A stretch of DNA of 64,000 bases from Theocolax elegans (taxonomy: Eukaryota; Arthropoda; Insecta; Hymenoptera; Cerocephalidae). The first letter of the stretch is position 1. Every line of letters starts with the position of its first letter. Location of the stretch: assembly GCA_026168455.1 (NCBI GenBank), contig CM047428.1, positions 43,012,769 to 43,076,768 on the forward strand. The letters are read 5' to 3'. Shown piece after piece: positions 32,881 to 45,608 of the stretch. Position numbers and translations under genes: made by a program. The notes below the pieces were generated by a model. That model had not been told where the DNA came from. It searched no databases and worked only from the letters and a program-made list of their open reading frames with translations.

Positions 32881-34489
32881 AACAATAAATTTTAACTCTG
32901 CCAAACACAGACAATTTTTTTTCAAATCCTATTTTTCCTTTATTTTTAAAACATGTACAACACAAGGCACGATATTATTATATTATATTACAATTATATC
33001 TTTATTATTTTCATATTACACATCATGTACAAATAACTACGTTTACTATACCATTAAATAAATAAAGAATGTACCTAAGGACAATGTTAAAGAACTCTAT
33101 GAAAAACAAAGGTAAGGAAACATTCTGGGAAAAAGCGCAATATCACAAAAAACACTGTGTAACGAATGAACAATAAATTCCTGAAAATGGCGTCAACGTA
33201 CCTCAAGGTACTATACCAAAAAGGTATCATTTAAGAGACACGGCATCCCAAAATATAGTTTATAAGATACGAACAATCAATACCTAAAGACGTTTAGATA
33301 TCATTTAGCGAGATTACAATAATATGGTATTCTCTAGGAAAAAGTGCAAATCCAAAATAAACATTCCATGCTATATTTTTTTAATTCCTATGCATGATGT
33401 TCAAATATCGTAGAGTGACATAGAATGTAGATGATTATTCATTTATTATTTATTTATATATGAACGACGCCAGTGAAATTCGGACAAACCCTGCGCGGTC
33501 ATGTCACCGATTTTATCGCCAATTTTTTTGTCTGAACCAAATTTTTAGACACTTAGAGGCCTCTGGTTTCGAGTTAAAATTTTTCAAAATTTCAAAAATC
33601 GCTAAAATTAAGCTATTTTTAAAAAACTCTCCTAAGCTCGCTTTTTAATATTTTTTAACCAACTCAACGTAGATCGCTTTGTTTTTCATCATTTATCGAT
33701 AAGCGTGGTTCAGATCAGCAGTAATGCTAAATATAAATTTAAAAATTTACATTTTTCATGGCTTGCGGCGACTTTTAAGGGGGGGGGGGGGGTTAGTCGC
33801 GAGGAGGAGCACTGATAATACCACTGACCATTTAGTAGATATGGATCAGGATGATCGAGTCCCAGACTCCATGCGTATAGAGCATCTTTGCCAACTCCTC
33901 CTAAAAGAAACCTTTCATCCACATTCGAACGAATACCTACCCTCATACACCTACATTCACCTCCCAACATTTGCACCCTCACCCACATCAACTTCTATTT
34001 CACAATATACCCTGTTTATATAAGTCATCACGTACATATACAGGGTAGAACACATGATTTAAAAAGACCACACTGTGACAACAAATTTTAGCTGTAGCGG
34101 TCGCCAGCGCTGCTGAAATTGCTGACTTCTGTCAGAACACTATAATGCTCTGTAGTATACGCAAGTGGTAAAATACTCTGTACATATAAATCCGAAAATT
34201 CAGGGTTTTTTAATAAGTCTTATCTATAACATGCATATGATTAAAAAAGACTATCTTGTTGTATATATTATATATATATTATATCACATAGCAATTAATA
34301 TTCACGTGATTAAAAAATTTCAGAAACAGCAGCGGTGGCTGCGGCGACAAATTTTTTATAAATAAGGTAGCTAGATAGAAGATAGATACAGCAATGATAG
34401 AATAGTTAAATTAATCAGCTATGCATTAATTTATCGTAGTGTAATTAGACGGGAGAAGAAAATAGCACCCGTGACTATCTTTCATTTTA
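32881..34489. other. AT-rich stretch without a recognised gene
   Basis: It contains a poly-G run (about 33778-33792), an unusual homopolymer in this AT-rich context, and two CAGGG-type motifs (around 34041 and 34199). No domain or exon is recognised. Confidence 0.5.
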
Positions 34490-34507
34490 GAGAGAGAGAG
34501 AGAGAGA
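34490..34507. repeat. (GA)n tract at the 3' end of LINE E4
   Basis: GA repeats directly abut the GATTTGATTTGATTT tail of E4. On the LINE sense strand the tract reads TC. Confidence 0.95.
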
Positions 34508-36968
34508 TTTGATTTGATTTGATTATTTATTTGGGTATTTTGGTGTGAGACCCCGTATACACATATGAAATCTCAGAAGAGATCATAAAACGCAGTTGTT
34601 GATAAACATTATAAAATAAAAAACAATAATAATTCTATAACAAGTTATTTACAAAAATAAAAATAAAAATACTAAAATCGCATAACAATAATATAATAAT
34701 AAAAATAACATAACAGAATAACAAATAAAATTAATAACAAAAAAATAATTTAACAAGATAAGTAAAAATAAAAAGAGCGAAATTAAAACGCAAATAATTG
34801 AAAAATAAAACGCAATAGAAGATCGGCTGACATAATTAAAACATGAAATACAAACTATAAAACGCTTAGAAATCAGGCCAGGAAGGGCAGGCAATTCCCC
34901 AATTTCTCATTCTCACGTCCCAAGTCTGACGATCGAGCTCAGATAGATACGATGAGAATGATGATTTGAATGAACTAAAGAGGAGAGGGTCAAAATTAGT
35001 GGAAGGAAAGTGATTAATGAGGCGAGAGGCAGTGATAATGAAGGAGTTATTAAGGGCCTCTGTCCTAGGAGGAAGATAGAAAAGGGATGAGTGTGGGAGA
35101 CGTGAGGAAGAACGGGCAGGAAATAAAGCATCACGACTAATGAAGTCACGAGCAATATAGGAAGGGGAATTATGGGAAATGATGTTAAAAGCACTAGTAG
35201 CAATGAAAAGGGATCTTCTAAGCTCGACCGACAGCCAGCCCAGCTTAAGACGGTAAGTTGTCACATGCTCCCGCCATGGAATAGTACTCCATACAAAACG
35301 AACGCAAGCATTTAATAGACTCATTCTGTTCTGACGCGAAAGCGCTCTTTTAAAAAATCTTAAGGAGTGAAGAACTTCATGAACTCGCTGCGACACAGAT
35401 GCGACCTGACGAGACCAGTCCAGGGTGGGTGAAATCCATATGCCCAAAGATTTAACTTCAGATTCATAGTTAAGGATATCATTTCCTATTGAAACCTTCG
35501 GGGCAGTATCTAAGTCAATGCATAAAATAAAAGCCTGACTGCCTAAGATCATCACCTTCGTCTTTTTCACATTCAGATTCAGACCATTCGATCTCGCCCA
35601 GTTGTCTATCGCATTAGCGTCTTCCGAAATTCTTTGCACACCCTGAGCAAGATCGGTTGGATAAAACGAGTGATAGATCTGAGTGTCATCCGCGAAAATC
35701 ATGTGGTCAGAATGTTTTAAAACCCGCAAGAGGTCATTAATAAAAATAGAAAATAAAAGTGGGCCGAGGACACTGCCCTGTGGCACCCCCCTAGACGTGT
35801 CGAGCCAGGCCGAGCCCATCCCCAGTTCATCCACCACTGATTGAGTACGGCCAACCAGATAATGGTAGAACCAAGAGACAACCGTATTCGAACAACCTAT
35901 AGAGCGTAATTTACTAAGCATCAAGTCATGTGGCCCCGAATCAAACGCTTTTGAAAAATCAAATAAAATGAGAATGGTGATCATGCGTTTGTCTATGGCT
36001 CTCCTAATGTCATCTAAGACACCTATCAGAGCCGTCTGGGTACTATGCCCCCGGCGGAAGCCCTCTTGTCTCTCAATAATTAAATTATTACTGTTAAGAT
36101 ATTCTGTGAGTTGTTCATGAAATAATTTTTCTAAGATTTTGGAGACTTCACAGAGCTTTGCTATGGGCCTAGTGTCAGACGTCGATATCACTCTGTTTGA
36201 CTTAGCCAAAGGAAAAAGGAGAGACCTAGTCCAAGGCTTTGGAAAAACTCCCGTTGAGAGAGATAAGTTAAACAATTCAGTAAGATGGAGTGCTAATTGA
36301 GCAGCCAACAGTTTCAACATTGGAGCAGAAATTCCATCATAACCAGTAGCCTTGGAGGTGGCCCTTGAAATAGTAGACAGGACTTTATGCGAGGTGATAG
36401 GGGCAAAGTGAAAGGAAGTTAATGGATAAGATGAGGGTAAAATGTCTGTTGATGAAATGAGAGACTGAAGTTGGGTAAAAGTGAAAGGACAGGGTGAATA
36501 TGAAATAGATGCATAGTGGGTGTTGAGCTGATCAGGTGAAAAAATATTGAGAGGTGATTGAGATGTTTTAGACGTGAGATATATGTTCCTGAGCTCCTTC
36601 CAGAAACTAGACGTGTTAGAGGACGATTTGATTCTGTTATTATAGTATAAAAATTTATTAGAGTCTATGCCATTTCTAACAAGATTACGTAGATCTTTGT
36701 ACTTCTGATAATCCGAGCTCAGGCCAGTGGCCAAGTATCTTCTATACGCCATGTTACGACCTTTAATTCTTTGTTTGATGTGAGGTGTAATCCACAATTT
36801 GTTGCTATTTTTGATGGCGATGAGTTTGGCGGGAGCGAGTGAGTCAAAAGTATGCAGGATAGCTGAAGCAAGGTTTGAGAGTAAAATGTTGATGGTAGTG
36901 GGGGATGAAGAACAAGACATTAGCATATGTTGTGAGGAGGAAGGTGAACGGCCAGACGACGTGGTTGA
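34507..36968 (-). mobile_element. CR1-like LINE E4, 5'-truncated, uninterrupted RT frame
   Basis: The copy begins, reading the minus strand, at a GA tract (36969-37010) and ends at another (34490-34507). The 3' end carries CAAAT tail repeats, a CCCAAATAAA-like motif and a hairpin (about 34541-34555, one mismatch). The endonuclease is missing. Confidence 0.85.
34866..36968 (-). pseudogene. LINE E4 reverse transcriptase, open but lacking endonuclease and an internal block
   Basis: A single frame of about 700 codons without stops runs from the 5' truncation to TAA at 34866. It shows GYDGISAPML, SDTRPIAKLCEVSKILE, GFRRGHSTQTAL, LFDFSKAFDSGPHD (motif A), SRGVPQGSVLGPLLFSIFIN and MIFADDTQIYHSF (motif C), then LNVKKTKVMILGSQAF. 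The C-terminal part ends with YLPPRTEALNNSFIITASRLINH and a final Trp-containing block. Compared with E7 and E9, about 35 residues are missing in frame (around 35320) between RQNRMSL and LNACVRF. The lost block holds the HFDYACAVFHDLD segment. As it lacks the endonuclease it is not an autonomous protein. Confidence 0.85.
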
Positions 36969-36976
36969 AGAGAGAG

Positions 36977-37010
<34 letters not shown>
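36969..37010. repeat. (GA)n tract at the 5' junction of LINE E4
   Basis: GAGAGA with a few AAAG steps; the LINE sequence starts exactly where it ends. Together with 34490-34507 it brackets E4. Confidence 0.9.
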
Positions 37011-37320
37011 CGGGTGCGGACGAGAGTTGGTGGAATAGATGTATAGATATATATTTATTTGTACAAAGTTAAATACATAATGCACATGAAATTGCACATA
37101 TGTAATATCACAGTCGATTCACAAGAAACTAATAAAGTAACATCACATACTAATGTAATAAAGTAACTAACACAGTAAGTAAACAATAAAAATTAATACA
37201 ATAAAAATAAAATTTTTGATCAGTACATTTATTAGTTAGTACAACGAGTCGATACAAACGAACGTTGAAATACATTATATACAATGAAATACATAAATAA
37301 ATAAATATTAAATATGTAAA
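37011..37320. other. AT-rich junction DNA between two LINE copies
   Basis: It holds nothing recognisable except low-complexity TTTATTTA-type sequence, perhaps 3' UTR of the fragment that follows. Confidence 0.4.
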
Positions 37321-37324
37321 TAAA

Positions 37325-38765
37325 CTGGTACACGCTAGTCAAGTGCACAGTGGAAAGATCAGCCAGGTGGGACGAAAACTGGGGCTCAAGAAGCTTGAGC
37401 ATTTCGACCGAAATTCCATCAATGCCCACCACCTTAGAGGTTGCCATAGAAATAACCCACTGAACTTCTTCTGGCGGTGACCGGCGCAAAAGAAAATAAT
37501 GATGAAGAGGTAGATATTCGGTTACAGGAGAACAAAGTAACCAGATAGTCATGAGATGAGAAGAATGTGAGAGGAAGAGGTCTAGATCCCAAACCCATGT
37601 TTCCCAAAGTTTTCCCACGATAGTCGGGGATGAGGTCTTATTCAGTTTTTTAGAGAGAAAATGAAATTTATTCAAATCCAGTAAATTAGAAATGTGGCTA
37701 CGTAATTGCGTAAATAAGCTATAATCAAACATTACGCCCGTCCGTTAAAATTTTTTATAATCTACATTTCTGTTCTTAATCAGTAACCTCACTTCGTGTA
37801 TAACTCATGACTTTTCATTGAGCCTAACTAGTATGAGTTTAGCTGGTGCCAGAGTATCGAATGTATTAATGATAGTGTTCGTAAGATGAGCAATGGATAG
37901 CGATAGGTAATTACTTTGTTCAGAATGAGAATGGTTCTAAGGAATAACATAAGTGTCTGATGAGATGATTCAAAATTAGATTGGTGGTCAAACCTAATAT
38001 TAAGAATAAGTACCAAATAAGAGAGTGAGTTGGGTGGATTTAAAAGAAGATTGATTGCACATGTAGATAAATTGATCAGCAAAAGTATGCAGGTTAATCT
38101 CCTTGAGATTATGCGACCAATATTTCCTTGCCCTAGCCGGTGCATTTACAAGATGAATGAAGAGACTGATAGAGTCATGTCCGACAGCAAAGAGCGTAGA
38201 GGATTTGAAATACTCGAATACTGGTAAAGAGTCACGAATCAAAAAGAGGTCTAGCCATGTATGTGAAAACCCCATTGATCTCACTGCATGATGCGTTGGG
38301 TTAGATGAAACAAAAGTGAGACCTAAGGCTGTTATATTTGCTCTCATCATGGCTGCCGCTCCCCCGTTGCATTAATATCAATATTGAAGTCACCTATGTC
38401 TACAATATTACCATGATGAGGCAATATATCTGAGAACGAATCATAGAAAACAAAAGCATGAACAGCTGATGGTCTACGATAGATAATCACCAAATCCACG
38501 CAGAAAAATTTGCCAATCAATTGAAAAATTAAAAATACAGGTAAATTTGAGTAACCACTCCTCCTTCCTCTTTACCAACACGATCTAAACGATATAATAT
38601 ATAGCCCATTAGACGTGTAACATTTGAAGAGTCGTTTTCATTATGAATTGTTTTCGTGATTGTAATGACGTCGTAGGATAGTGGGTGGATTAATGATTCG
38701 ACGGAGGGGAAATGAGTTTTGAGTCTGTTAATACTTGTATGAAAAATGGACAATGATTTAGGGTT
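37325..38765 (-). pseudogene. CR1-like LINE fragment E4b: endonuclease and start of RT, decayed
   Basis: Frames on the minus strand align in order with E6. HTSINRLKTHFPSVESLIHP and YRLDRVGKEEGG (38560-38750) are the endonuclease start. MMRANITALGLTF, HAVRSMGFSHTWLDLF and VGHDSISL follow (38140-38350). FHFLSKKLNKTSSP lies near 37640, and VVGIDGISVEMLKLLEPQF, the start of RT, near 37400. Several frameshifts and internal losses separate them. It belongs to the same subfamily as E6. Confidence 0.75.
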
Positions 38766-40000
38766 AATACGATAACCAGAAACAGAATTAAAAGTGGGGT
38801 AAGAATTTATATGAAAGTTAGAATTAAAATGAGTATTAGAATTACGATTATTATTATGATTAAGATTACGATTAACATTATGATAGGTGGCATGACCCCT
38901 TCGATTTCATAAGCTCGTGTTGAAAATAGTAGAAAAAGTACCCGAATAGAAATCAACCTACGGCTGAAATTTGGGCCGGATCCGGTGCCGTAAGATACAT
39001 GTCCGTTTCTGATCCAGCTACCGTACTTGGTTCGAATACGTAATGTAATGCGGTTTACGTCCGGCCCGGAGAATCGAACGGATTTGCTACACATGTATTG
39101 AACCCCGATCAGAGCCAGATTTTAACATGAAATAAATTCTAATTATCCGTTAGAAGGCTTGTCAGTATTTAAAAAGACTGTAGAAATGATAAAAATAATT
39201 TTTTATTTTGAAAAAAATGTTGCCGTACCTAGGACTCGAACCTGTGACCTTCGGGTTACGAAGTAGGACACTTACCGACTACGACAATGTCTCTCTTATT
39301 ATTTAGATAGAATTTTACGAATTCTACAATAAAATTGAAATTTTAATAGTACATTTCTTATCGGGCACGGAAAAGCTTTATTTACGAAACGAGAGGTTTT
39401 CAACCCGAGCCGAAGACGAAGCAGTAACGAAAGTTGCGATTTTGACGTAAAGGTACATTAATTTAAGGAACTCATATCCAGGCCGTACTTTAACCTCATT
39501 ATATGCCGAATCCGGCACTTAACTGTATCCGCAATCGGGCTGGCTAGCCATATTTAATTTTTACCCGGGTATGTTCGCCTCGGAGTTAACACGAATTAAT
39601 GGACCAACGGATGAACCTGAGTATAATATTTCCTTATGTAAACAGTAACGATTTGAGGACATGATAGTAAGAGGTATTCGCAGTGCTTCTAGAGGGGGGG
39701 GAGGTCCAGTTCTCAATACTTTGAAGATTTGCGTGGCGTTGAGAGTAGAGGTAATACCAGGACTGCCACGTGAAATTCACTAGCCGACAATAATTTGCGG
39801 AGTCATATGAAATAACCTCATTTTTTCCCTTGAGTGAAAATCAGTTAAATTCAGGAACTGCCGACTACAGTGAGATATTCCTATTCGTACAAAAGATGCT
39901 GCAGATACGAAAGTAGCTGAAAGACTTGGAAAACAATTTTCAGAGAAAAATCTGGAGAGTAGCAGAGAGCGAAATAATAAAAAAAAGTATCTTACTCACC
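38766..40000. other. Unassigned stretch with a tRNA-like sequence
   Basis: The first 120 bases contain ATTA/GATTA-rich simple sequence. The part 38890-39130 is GC-balanced. A tRNA-like piece lies at 39222-39297. No coding exon is recognised. Confidence 0.45.
39222..39297 (-). repeat. tRNA-like sequence (SINE head or tRNA pseudogene)
   Basis: On the minus strand an A-box-like TAGTCGGTAAGTG is followed by TTCGTAA in the anticodon-loop position and a perfect B box GGTTCGAGTCC (plus 39233-39243). The acceptor end is not well paired and an A-rich sequence follows on the same strand, so this is more likely a SINE head than a functional tRNA. It is not closely similar to the SINE at 8869-9078, although both show CGT at the anticodon position. 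Confidence 0.55.
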
Positions 40001-40017
40001 AGAGAGAGAGAGAGAGA
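40001..40017. repeat. (GA)n tract at the 3' end of LINE E5
   Basis: GA repeats abut ATTGATTGA, the tail of E5 on the opposite strand. Confidence 0.95.
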
Positions 40018-40029
40018 TTGATTGAAAAG

Positions 40030-40062
40030 TATTTATTAATGCCTAAGTTGAGTTCAACCTTA
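40030..40062 (-). other. LINE E5 3' terminal hairpin
   Basis: On the sense strand AAGGTTGA pairs with TCAACTT around AC, extended outward by GCCT/AGGC with small bulges. The position matches the G-rich hairpins of the other copies, but the bases are entirely different. Confidence 0.65.
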
Positions 40063-40208
40063 AGGCAAGTGAAAAATTATACATAATTGTTTAACAATGC
40101 AAATTAGGTACGAATTATAAAATATGCAATACAAATTAGTCGCAGACTAGCAAATTATGCGCAATAGAATTAACAATATAAAAAACAATATAATATAGAA
40201 AACAAAGG

Positions 40209-43025
40209 TTATAAAGAATCAAAATTTAACAAATGTGTATATAATCCATTTTTAAAAATAACTAAACTAGGGCTTAAACGTAACTCCGCTGGTAACGAAT
40301 CCCATAAATCCATCGCCTTAACAGTGAAAGAATTTTTATAGGTACACGTATTGGTTAAGGGACGCTCAAAGCATGTATTTTTAGTACGCTCAGAGCGACG
40401 AAGTTCACTGTTAGGCGGGGGTAAAAAGGCGAATAGATAGTCGGGTTTCTAGGTTGTGAGAACCTGGTATACTAAAGTACCTAAAAAATACTGGCGTCTA
40501 GAATGTACAGATAACCAATTAAGTTTAGCTTAAAACGGCATTAACCTAGCATCTTTTCTCAGACGAAAGATGTATCTTACACACGTGTTTAGTAATCGTT
40601 GAAGCTTAACATTTAAGTAATCAGGCAAATCAATATAGACGATAGAATCGTAATCGAAATGGGGCAATATTAGTGCCGTGACTAGCATATTTCTGAAGGT
40701 GTATGCAAGAAAGCTTCCCTTATTTCGTAACTTATGGAGTACACCATGCACACGGGTAATAATATTCGAAACTTGGGAATTCCATTGAAGGTTTTCGTTC
40801 ATTATGATGCCTAGATTACGTGTAGAAGTGACTAGATCAATCTTATGACCACCAATAATAATGGGCGGTAACTGATCGCAGTTTATAAACCTAAGCTGTT
40901 GAGGTGAACCAATAAACATAGCTTTAGTTTTGCTGTAATTCAAGTCTAAACCATACATCAGAGCCCAATTTACTATCCTAGATCCATCTTGCATAAGCCT
41001 ATTTATAGCCGTGGTACACTCACTGGGCTTTACATGAAGGTGCAATTGCAAATCGTCAGCAAACAGAAGACCCTTAGTAAACTTCAGCTCATTCAAAATC
41101 GAATTAATAAAAATAAGGAAAATAATAGGTCCAGGTGTTGATCCCTGAGGTACTCCAGAGGTAGTATTAATATATTGCGAAGAAACACCATTAAGATCAA
41201 TGACAGCCTGGGTACGCCCGGTAAGATAAGAGTGAAGCCACTCGATAACAGCATTAGCGAAATTAAGATTCTTGAGCATACGGAGCAGTTCAAAATGATT
41301 TAACGTATCGAAGGCTTTCCTAAAATCAAAAAGAATGAGAAGAGTAATCAGCCCTTGATCGATACCCAACCGTATATCTTCAGTATGCTTCAACAAGGTA
41401 GTTTGAGTACTGAACGCACTACGAAACCCAGATTGATACGGAGATAAAATATTGTTTGACTCAAGATAAAAGGTGATTTGTTGGGTTACCAACTTATCAC
41501 AGACCTTAGCAAAGTGCGGTAAATTTGCAATTGGCCTAGTGTCTGAAGGTGACAGCGGCTTAGGAATTTTATTAAGGGGAATAATCGAAGCTGCTTTCCA
41601 AATATGAGGGTATCTACCTGTCGACAAAGAAAGGTTAAATAAAGCAGTTAGTGATGGGGTGATAACATCAAAAACATCCTTAAAATAAGATAAAGAGAGA
41701 CCGTCTGAACTACGACTTCTAGCCTTAGGAAGACAAGAAATAAGTGCATTTTTTACTTGATCAGAAGATATGGGATCAAATGTGAAGAGTGGGTAAGAAT
41801 GTGTAGGAAGCAGTCTCAAAATATCTTGTAATTGATCAGAGGTACAGCTCGGGTGACGACTGTTAACTACTGAATAATGTTGAATTAATTCATCAGCTGT
41901 AAAAAACTTCAATGGAGAATTCGATGTGTCTCTGGTGATCCCTATTTTACTTAGTAACCGCCAATATTGTGACTGATCAGAGAGACCAGAAAGTGACTGT
42001 TCATAAAATGAATCACGTGCTGACTTAAACTCATGTTTAAGCAGTCTTCGTATATTTTTATATTGATTTAGTAACACTGGATCACAGCGCCTTTTAGCTC
42101 TTTTATATAAACGATCACGTGATTTTAATTTAAGCCTAAGTTCAAGGGTAAGCCAAGGAGCAGAACGTTGTCGAACCTGTTTGGTTGTGAAAGGTGCATA
42201 CTTATCAAGATTAGCAATAAATATACTACGGAGAAGAGCAAGATAAGAGTCGACATTATGTGATTCAAAAGATGTAGCACACGCTACATTTAAATCAGAA
42301 GTAATAGAATTAGCAAATAGTGAAGACGAAAAATTTGAAAAGTCACGAAATGTATAGATCTTATGTTCAGAAATCTGAGATAATATCGTAAAATCAATAA
42401 TAATATAGTCATGTCCATTTATGAAAGGACTATGAGACTGTTTTGATGAACTAATTTTATTCTCTGAATCGACAAGAATGACATCAAGCCATGTGTCAGT
42501 CTCATCCCTGTGATGCGTAGCTTTAAAGGGCACTATATAATACAAATTTTCAGAAATTAATTCCTTGAAGTGGGTACTGTAGTAATCATCAACAAGTAAA
42601 TTTGAATTAAAATCGCCAGCAATAATTACATTTTTATATAGATGTGAGCGATCCTGCAGAGCATTAAAGAATTTACTAAGGACATTACCCTTTGGTCTTC
42701 TATATACAGAGGCAAAAAGAATTTTAGAATTATGTAAAGACAACTCCAGAATCAAATACTCTGTTTCATTAATAGAGTTAATTTGAGGAGCTTCTAGTAT
42801 TTTAATACCAATGCCATCACGCAGGTAGCATGCCACACCGCCTCCTTGGATATATTCCCTTTTACCAGTAATTGAGGTTAAATCACGATCATTGCGAACT
42901 AGCGTATAATTTGGTATGTTGTAGGTTGAATTTGGACGGTTGGGAGTTAACCAAGATTCAGAAATGGACAAGACATCGACATTTTCAGTGTTAAGAAAAA
43001 ATTCAATTTCAGCTAGATGATTCAT
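40209..43025 (-). pseudogene. LINE E5 ORF2: AP-like endonuclease plus reverse transcriptase, two nonsense codons
   Basis: The ATG is at 43025. The endonuclease covers about residues 1-215, with LSISESWLT, IAGDFNSNLL, TWLDVILVD and GHDYIIIDF. The RT covers about 430-720, with SDGLSLSYF, SDTRPIANLPHFAKV, LFDFRKAFDTLNH (motif A), TSGVPQGSTPGPIIFLIFIN and GLLFADDLQLHLH (motif C). A TAA at 40530-40532 follows RKDARLMPF. The same frame then continues with KLNWLSVHSRRQYFLG, a TAG at 40449-40451, and NSFTVKAMDLWDSLPAELR before the natural stop at 40209-40211. That last block is the characteristic C-terminal signature of the CR1/L2/Rex group. There is no RNase H. Function: nicks target DNA and reverse-transcribes element RNA onto it. 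Confidence 0.9.
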
Positions 43026-43109
43026 GATAGAATTTGCATTTATTTGAGCGACGCGTAGAACAGAATTACAACTAGATTTTAAATTATTACAATAAGGTTG
43101 GGCAGGCAG

Positions 43110-44163
43110 TCATGATAACTTATCGAGATCAGCCGAAGTGATGATTTGGGTACGATCAGATTTATCATCCTTGCGAACATAAAGTTTACCTTCACGAGTC
43201 CAAATGTACTTATAATTTAACGGCTCGAGTTTGCTTTTGGCGGGTAGACGCAAATCATGAATAGTGGGGGGTAACATTTCATATAGACTAATATGTTTGC
43301 TAGCGAGATTACCTGAGTTATTAACAATTTTACCAAACGTGATAACACCGAATTTGCGCTTGGTCTCCAGAACAAAGTTACGAGTCTGCAGATTTAAATC
43401 TGATTATAAAAGACTTCGTCGAATTATCAGCATTCTGAGTCGAGAAACTTGAGGTTGTAGCAGCACGATTGGATGATAAATTAAAAGAACGAATCTCAAG
43501 AATGTCGTTGAGCAACCGATCAAGTTTCAAAAGCTGCAGTATGCTTTTAGCCAATTCATCAAAAGGTACCTGGCATGATAACGGTATGCCTGTAACCTTA
43601 ATTTGCGTACTAGGAGTAACACTAACATACATTTCCTTGAGTTGTTGAATCTCAGCACGCAAAGCAGCATTTTCAGTTTCTAAGGCAGTAACACGAGCAT
43701 TATTTAATTCAAAATTTCTATCGATCTTTTCCAATTTGTCTTTGATAAAATCATTATCAGCCTTAGAGCTTTTAAAAAGAAAAGCAGTTTGCTGCGACTG
43801 GGACATAGATTCCCAATCGTCGGGCAAGTCCATCGCAACAGATTGATTCAAAACCGACGAGTTACCTAACGTCGAATTTAAAGAAACATCTAGATCGCGC
43901 GCAGCATCAAAGGCAGTATGGCGAGCTGCAGACGAAGTATCTAGTATAATTTTACTATTTGAGTTAGATATTAGCTGAGATTTCAAAGTAAGGTTACTCA
44001 AATTTGTGCGGCAACAAATATCGCTCGGCCTGCTTTTCAAGAATATATTTACGCAGCCCGGATGAAATAACTTACCAGACACATTACAAATTCTAATAAA
44101 AGTTGATATACTCCTGGCACACCTACAACAATTTGACAAACCAGATTTTGTACTGGTATTCAT
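43110..44163 (-). pseudogene. LINE E5 ORF1: PHD-like finger, coiled coil, RNA-binding-type domain, one frameshift
   Basis: The ATG at 44163 is followed by a C4HC-type finger (CCRCARS, then ICNVSGKLFHPGC, then CC), typical of ORF1 in CR1-group LINEs. Residues about 145-180 (LEKIDRNFELNNARVTALET, continuing with LRAEIQQLKEM) form a clear coiled coil. A globular segment begins TQIKVTGIPL. Near 43390 a one-base shift breaks the frame. In the next frame the protein continues with FGVITFGKIV, YKYIWTREGKLYVRK and SADLDKLS, ending at TGA 43110-43112. This tail fits ORF1 proteins of this group. Likely role: RNA chaperone and particle protein. Confidence 0.8.
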
Positions 44164-45159
44164 TAGAGGTCATAGAATACTGACAAAATTTAACAGATAC
44201 GAGATAAGAATGTGCCAAGAATAATATATAAAAAATATTAAATAATTGACTGCAAAATTACCATAACAATGATAAACAGTTAATCATAATACTAATTATA
44301 ATAATTATAAACAGTAAATTATCAATAATCATTGTAACAACTGTAAAACATTAAATGAATAGTAGTAAATCACAAATAATTACAACAAACTAGTAACCAT
44401 TGATAAGATAATTAAACAGTCAAAATTAAATAAATAACAACGCTCGCAATGAAATGAGAAAAAAAATTTAGCATCTAATTATGCTTAAAATCGCAAATAA
44501 AATGAATAAATTAAATATAGCATGAAAATAGTGTGTGTGGCGTCATGTAGCGGTAAAATTAAAAACTACGTAGTCGGAGTACTTAAAGAAAAAAGCACGT
44601 GTTTGCCTAACCTAAACTAAATATAAATAAAAATGCAACTTAATTATGTAAGAACACATAAGTGTAGAAAAACGCAAATAAAATAGTTCGCAGTTCTTAA
44701 ATTAATCAAAATCACAATCGAAGCAAGTAAATACGCACTGAACACATTGCTCACTACCACTAGTAAGACTCCGCATGTGTATGTAAAAACAGAAAATACA
44801 CGCAGCGTACGACAGCAATGCTGGTCACCACACAGTTAGGATCAGTTGACAGGAATAAACCAGCAAGCAGCAGCAGAGTCACAGGCAGGGAACAGGTTGT
44901 CGTCACGCAGCAGTCACTGACTGGTTACTGACCAATCGAGATGGAGGACAGCCCGCCATAAAGCGTAAAAGAACAATGTGAAATTGTAAACTTTGATCCC
45001 AGTTTGCTCACGGCTCAAAAACACATAAGTATTACGCCAATGAGAGCCTCCGGGATTTAAGCAGCCTGCAATACAAAATCTCTCCCGAAATGCGTTGAAT
45101 TATTTATAAACAGATGAATAATAATAGGAGCGGTCGAAAACTCGTCCGTTTACCTACCT
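44164..45159 (-). other. 5' UTR of LINE E5
   Basis: It lies between the ORF1 start and the GA tract. It is AT-rich next to ORF1. Toward the 5' end (44740-45000 on the plus strand) it is GC-balanced with CAG-rich steps, as expected for an internal promoter. The promoter role is inference. Confidence 0.5.
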
Positions 45160-45188
45160 AGAGAGAGAGCGAGAGAGAGAGAGAGAGA
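45160..45188. repeat. (GA)n tract shared by the 5' end of E5 and the 3' end of E6
   Basis: GAGAGAGCGAGAGAGA. E5 ends on its left and E6 begins on its right, both in the same orientation. Confidence 0.95.
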
Positions 45189-45205
45189 TACTTTATTAGG
45201 TTATA

Positions 45206-45219
45206 AGGGTAGAAACCCT
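45206..45219 (-). other. LINE E6 3' terminal hairpin with compensated base pair
   Basis: AGGGT pairs with ACCCT around a 4-base loop. Most other copies have GGGGT/ACCCC, so both sides of the outer pair changed together. Confidence 0.8.
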
Positions 45220-45608
45220 GTTAACACAAAAATAAATACAATGTTGAAAAATACAAAATATAAAAATTACAAAATTAAACATAATAAAAAATAATATAAA
45301 AAATAATATAACAAAAAATAATATAATATAAGGCGCCAAAAATAAACAATAGAAAAATAAATATGAAAATATACAAATAAAATAAAATCGCAATATAGAG
45401 ACGCCGCAGAATAAAATAAATAAGTATAAACAGTAAAAATAAAAATAATAATAATAATAACAATAACAATAGGTAAAAACAATAAAAATGAGTAAAAACA
45501 GTGTAAATATAAAACAGTAAATAAATAAACAAACAAATAACAATAGAAAGAACGCAGCGCAATAAAATTAAAGTAACAAATAATAAAGCTAAAGTAACAA
45601 ATATAAAG

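Larger units (their letters stand above)
40018..45159 (-). mobile_element. CR1-like LINE E5, full length (about 5.1 kb), lightly damaged
   Basis: Reading the minus strand: an approximately 1 kb 5' UTR (44164-45159, GC-moderate at its start), ORF1 (43110-44163), an 84-base spacer, ORF2 (40209-43025), then 3' UTR, hairpin and TCAATC tail. It is flanked by GA tracts on both sides (40001-40017 and 45160-45188). Damage is limited to one frameshift in ORF1 and two nonsense codons in ORF2. It is the best copy here for defining the family. The E1 fragment is its relative. Confidence 0.85.
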
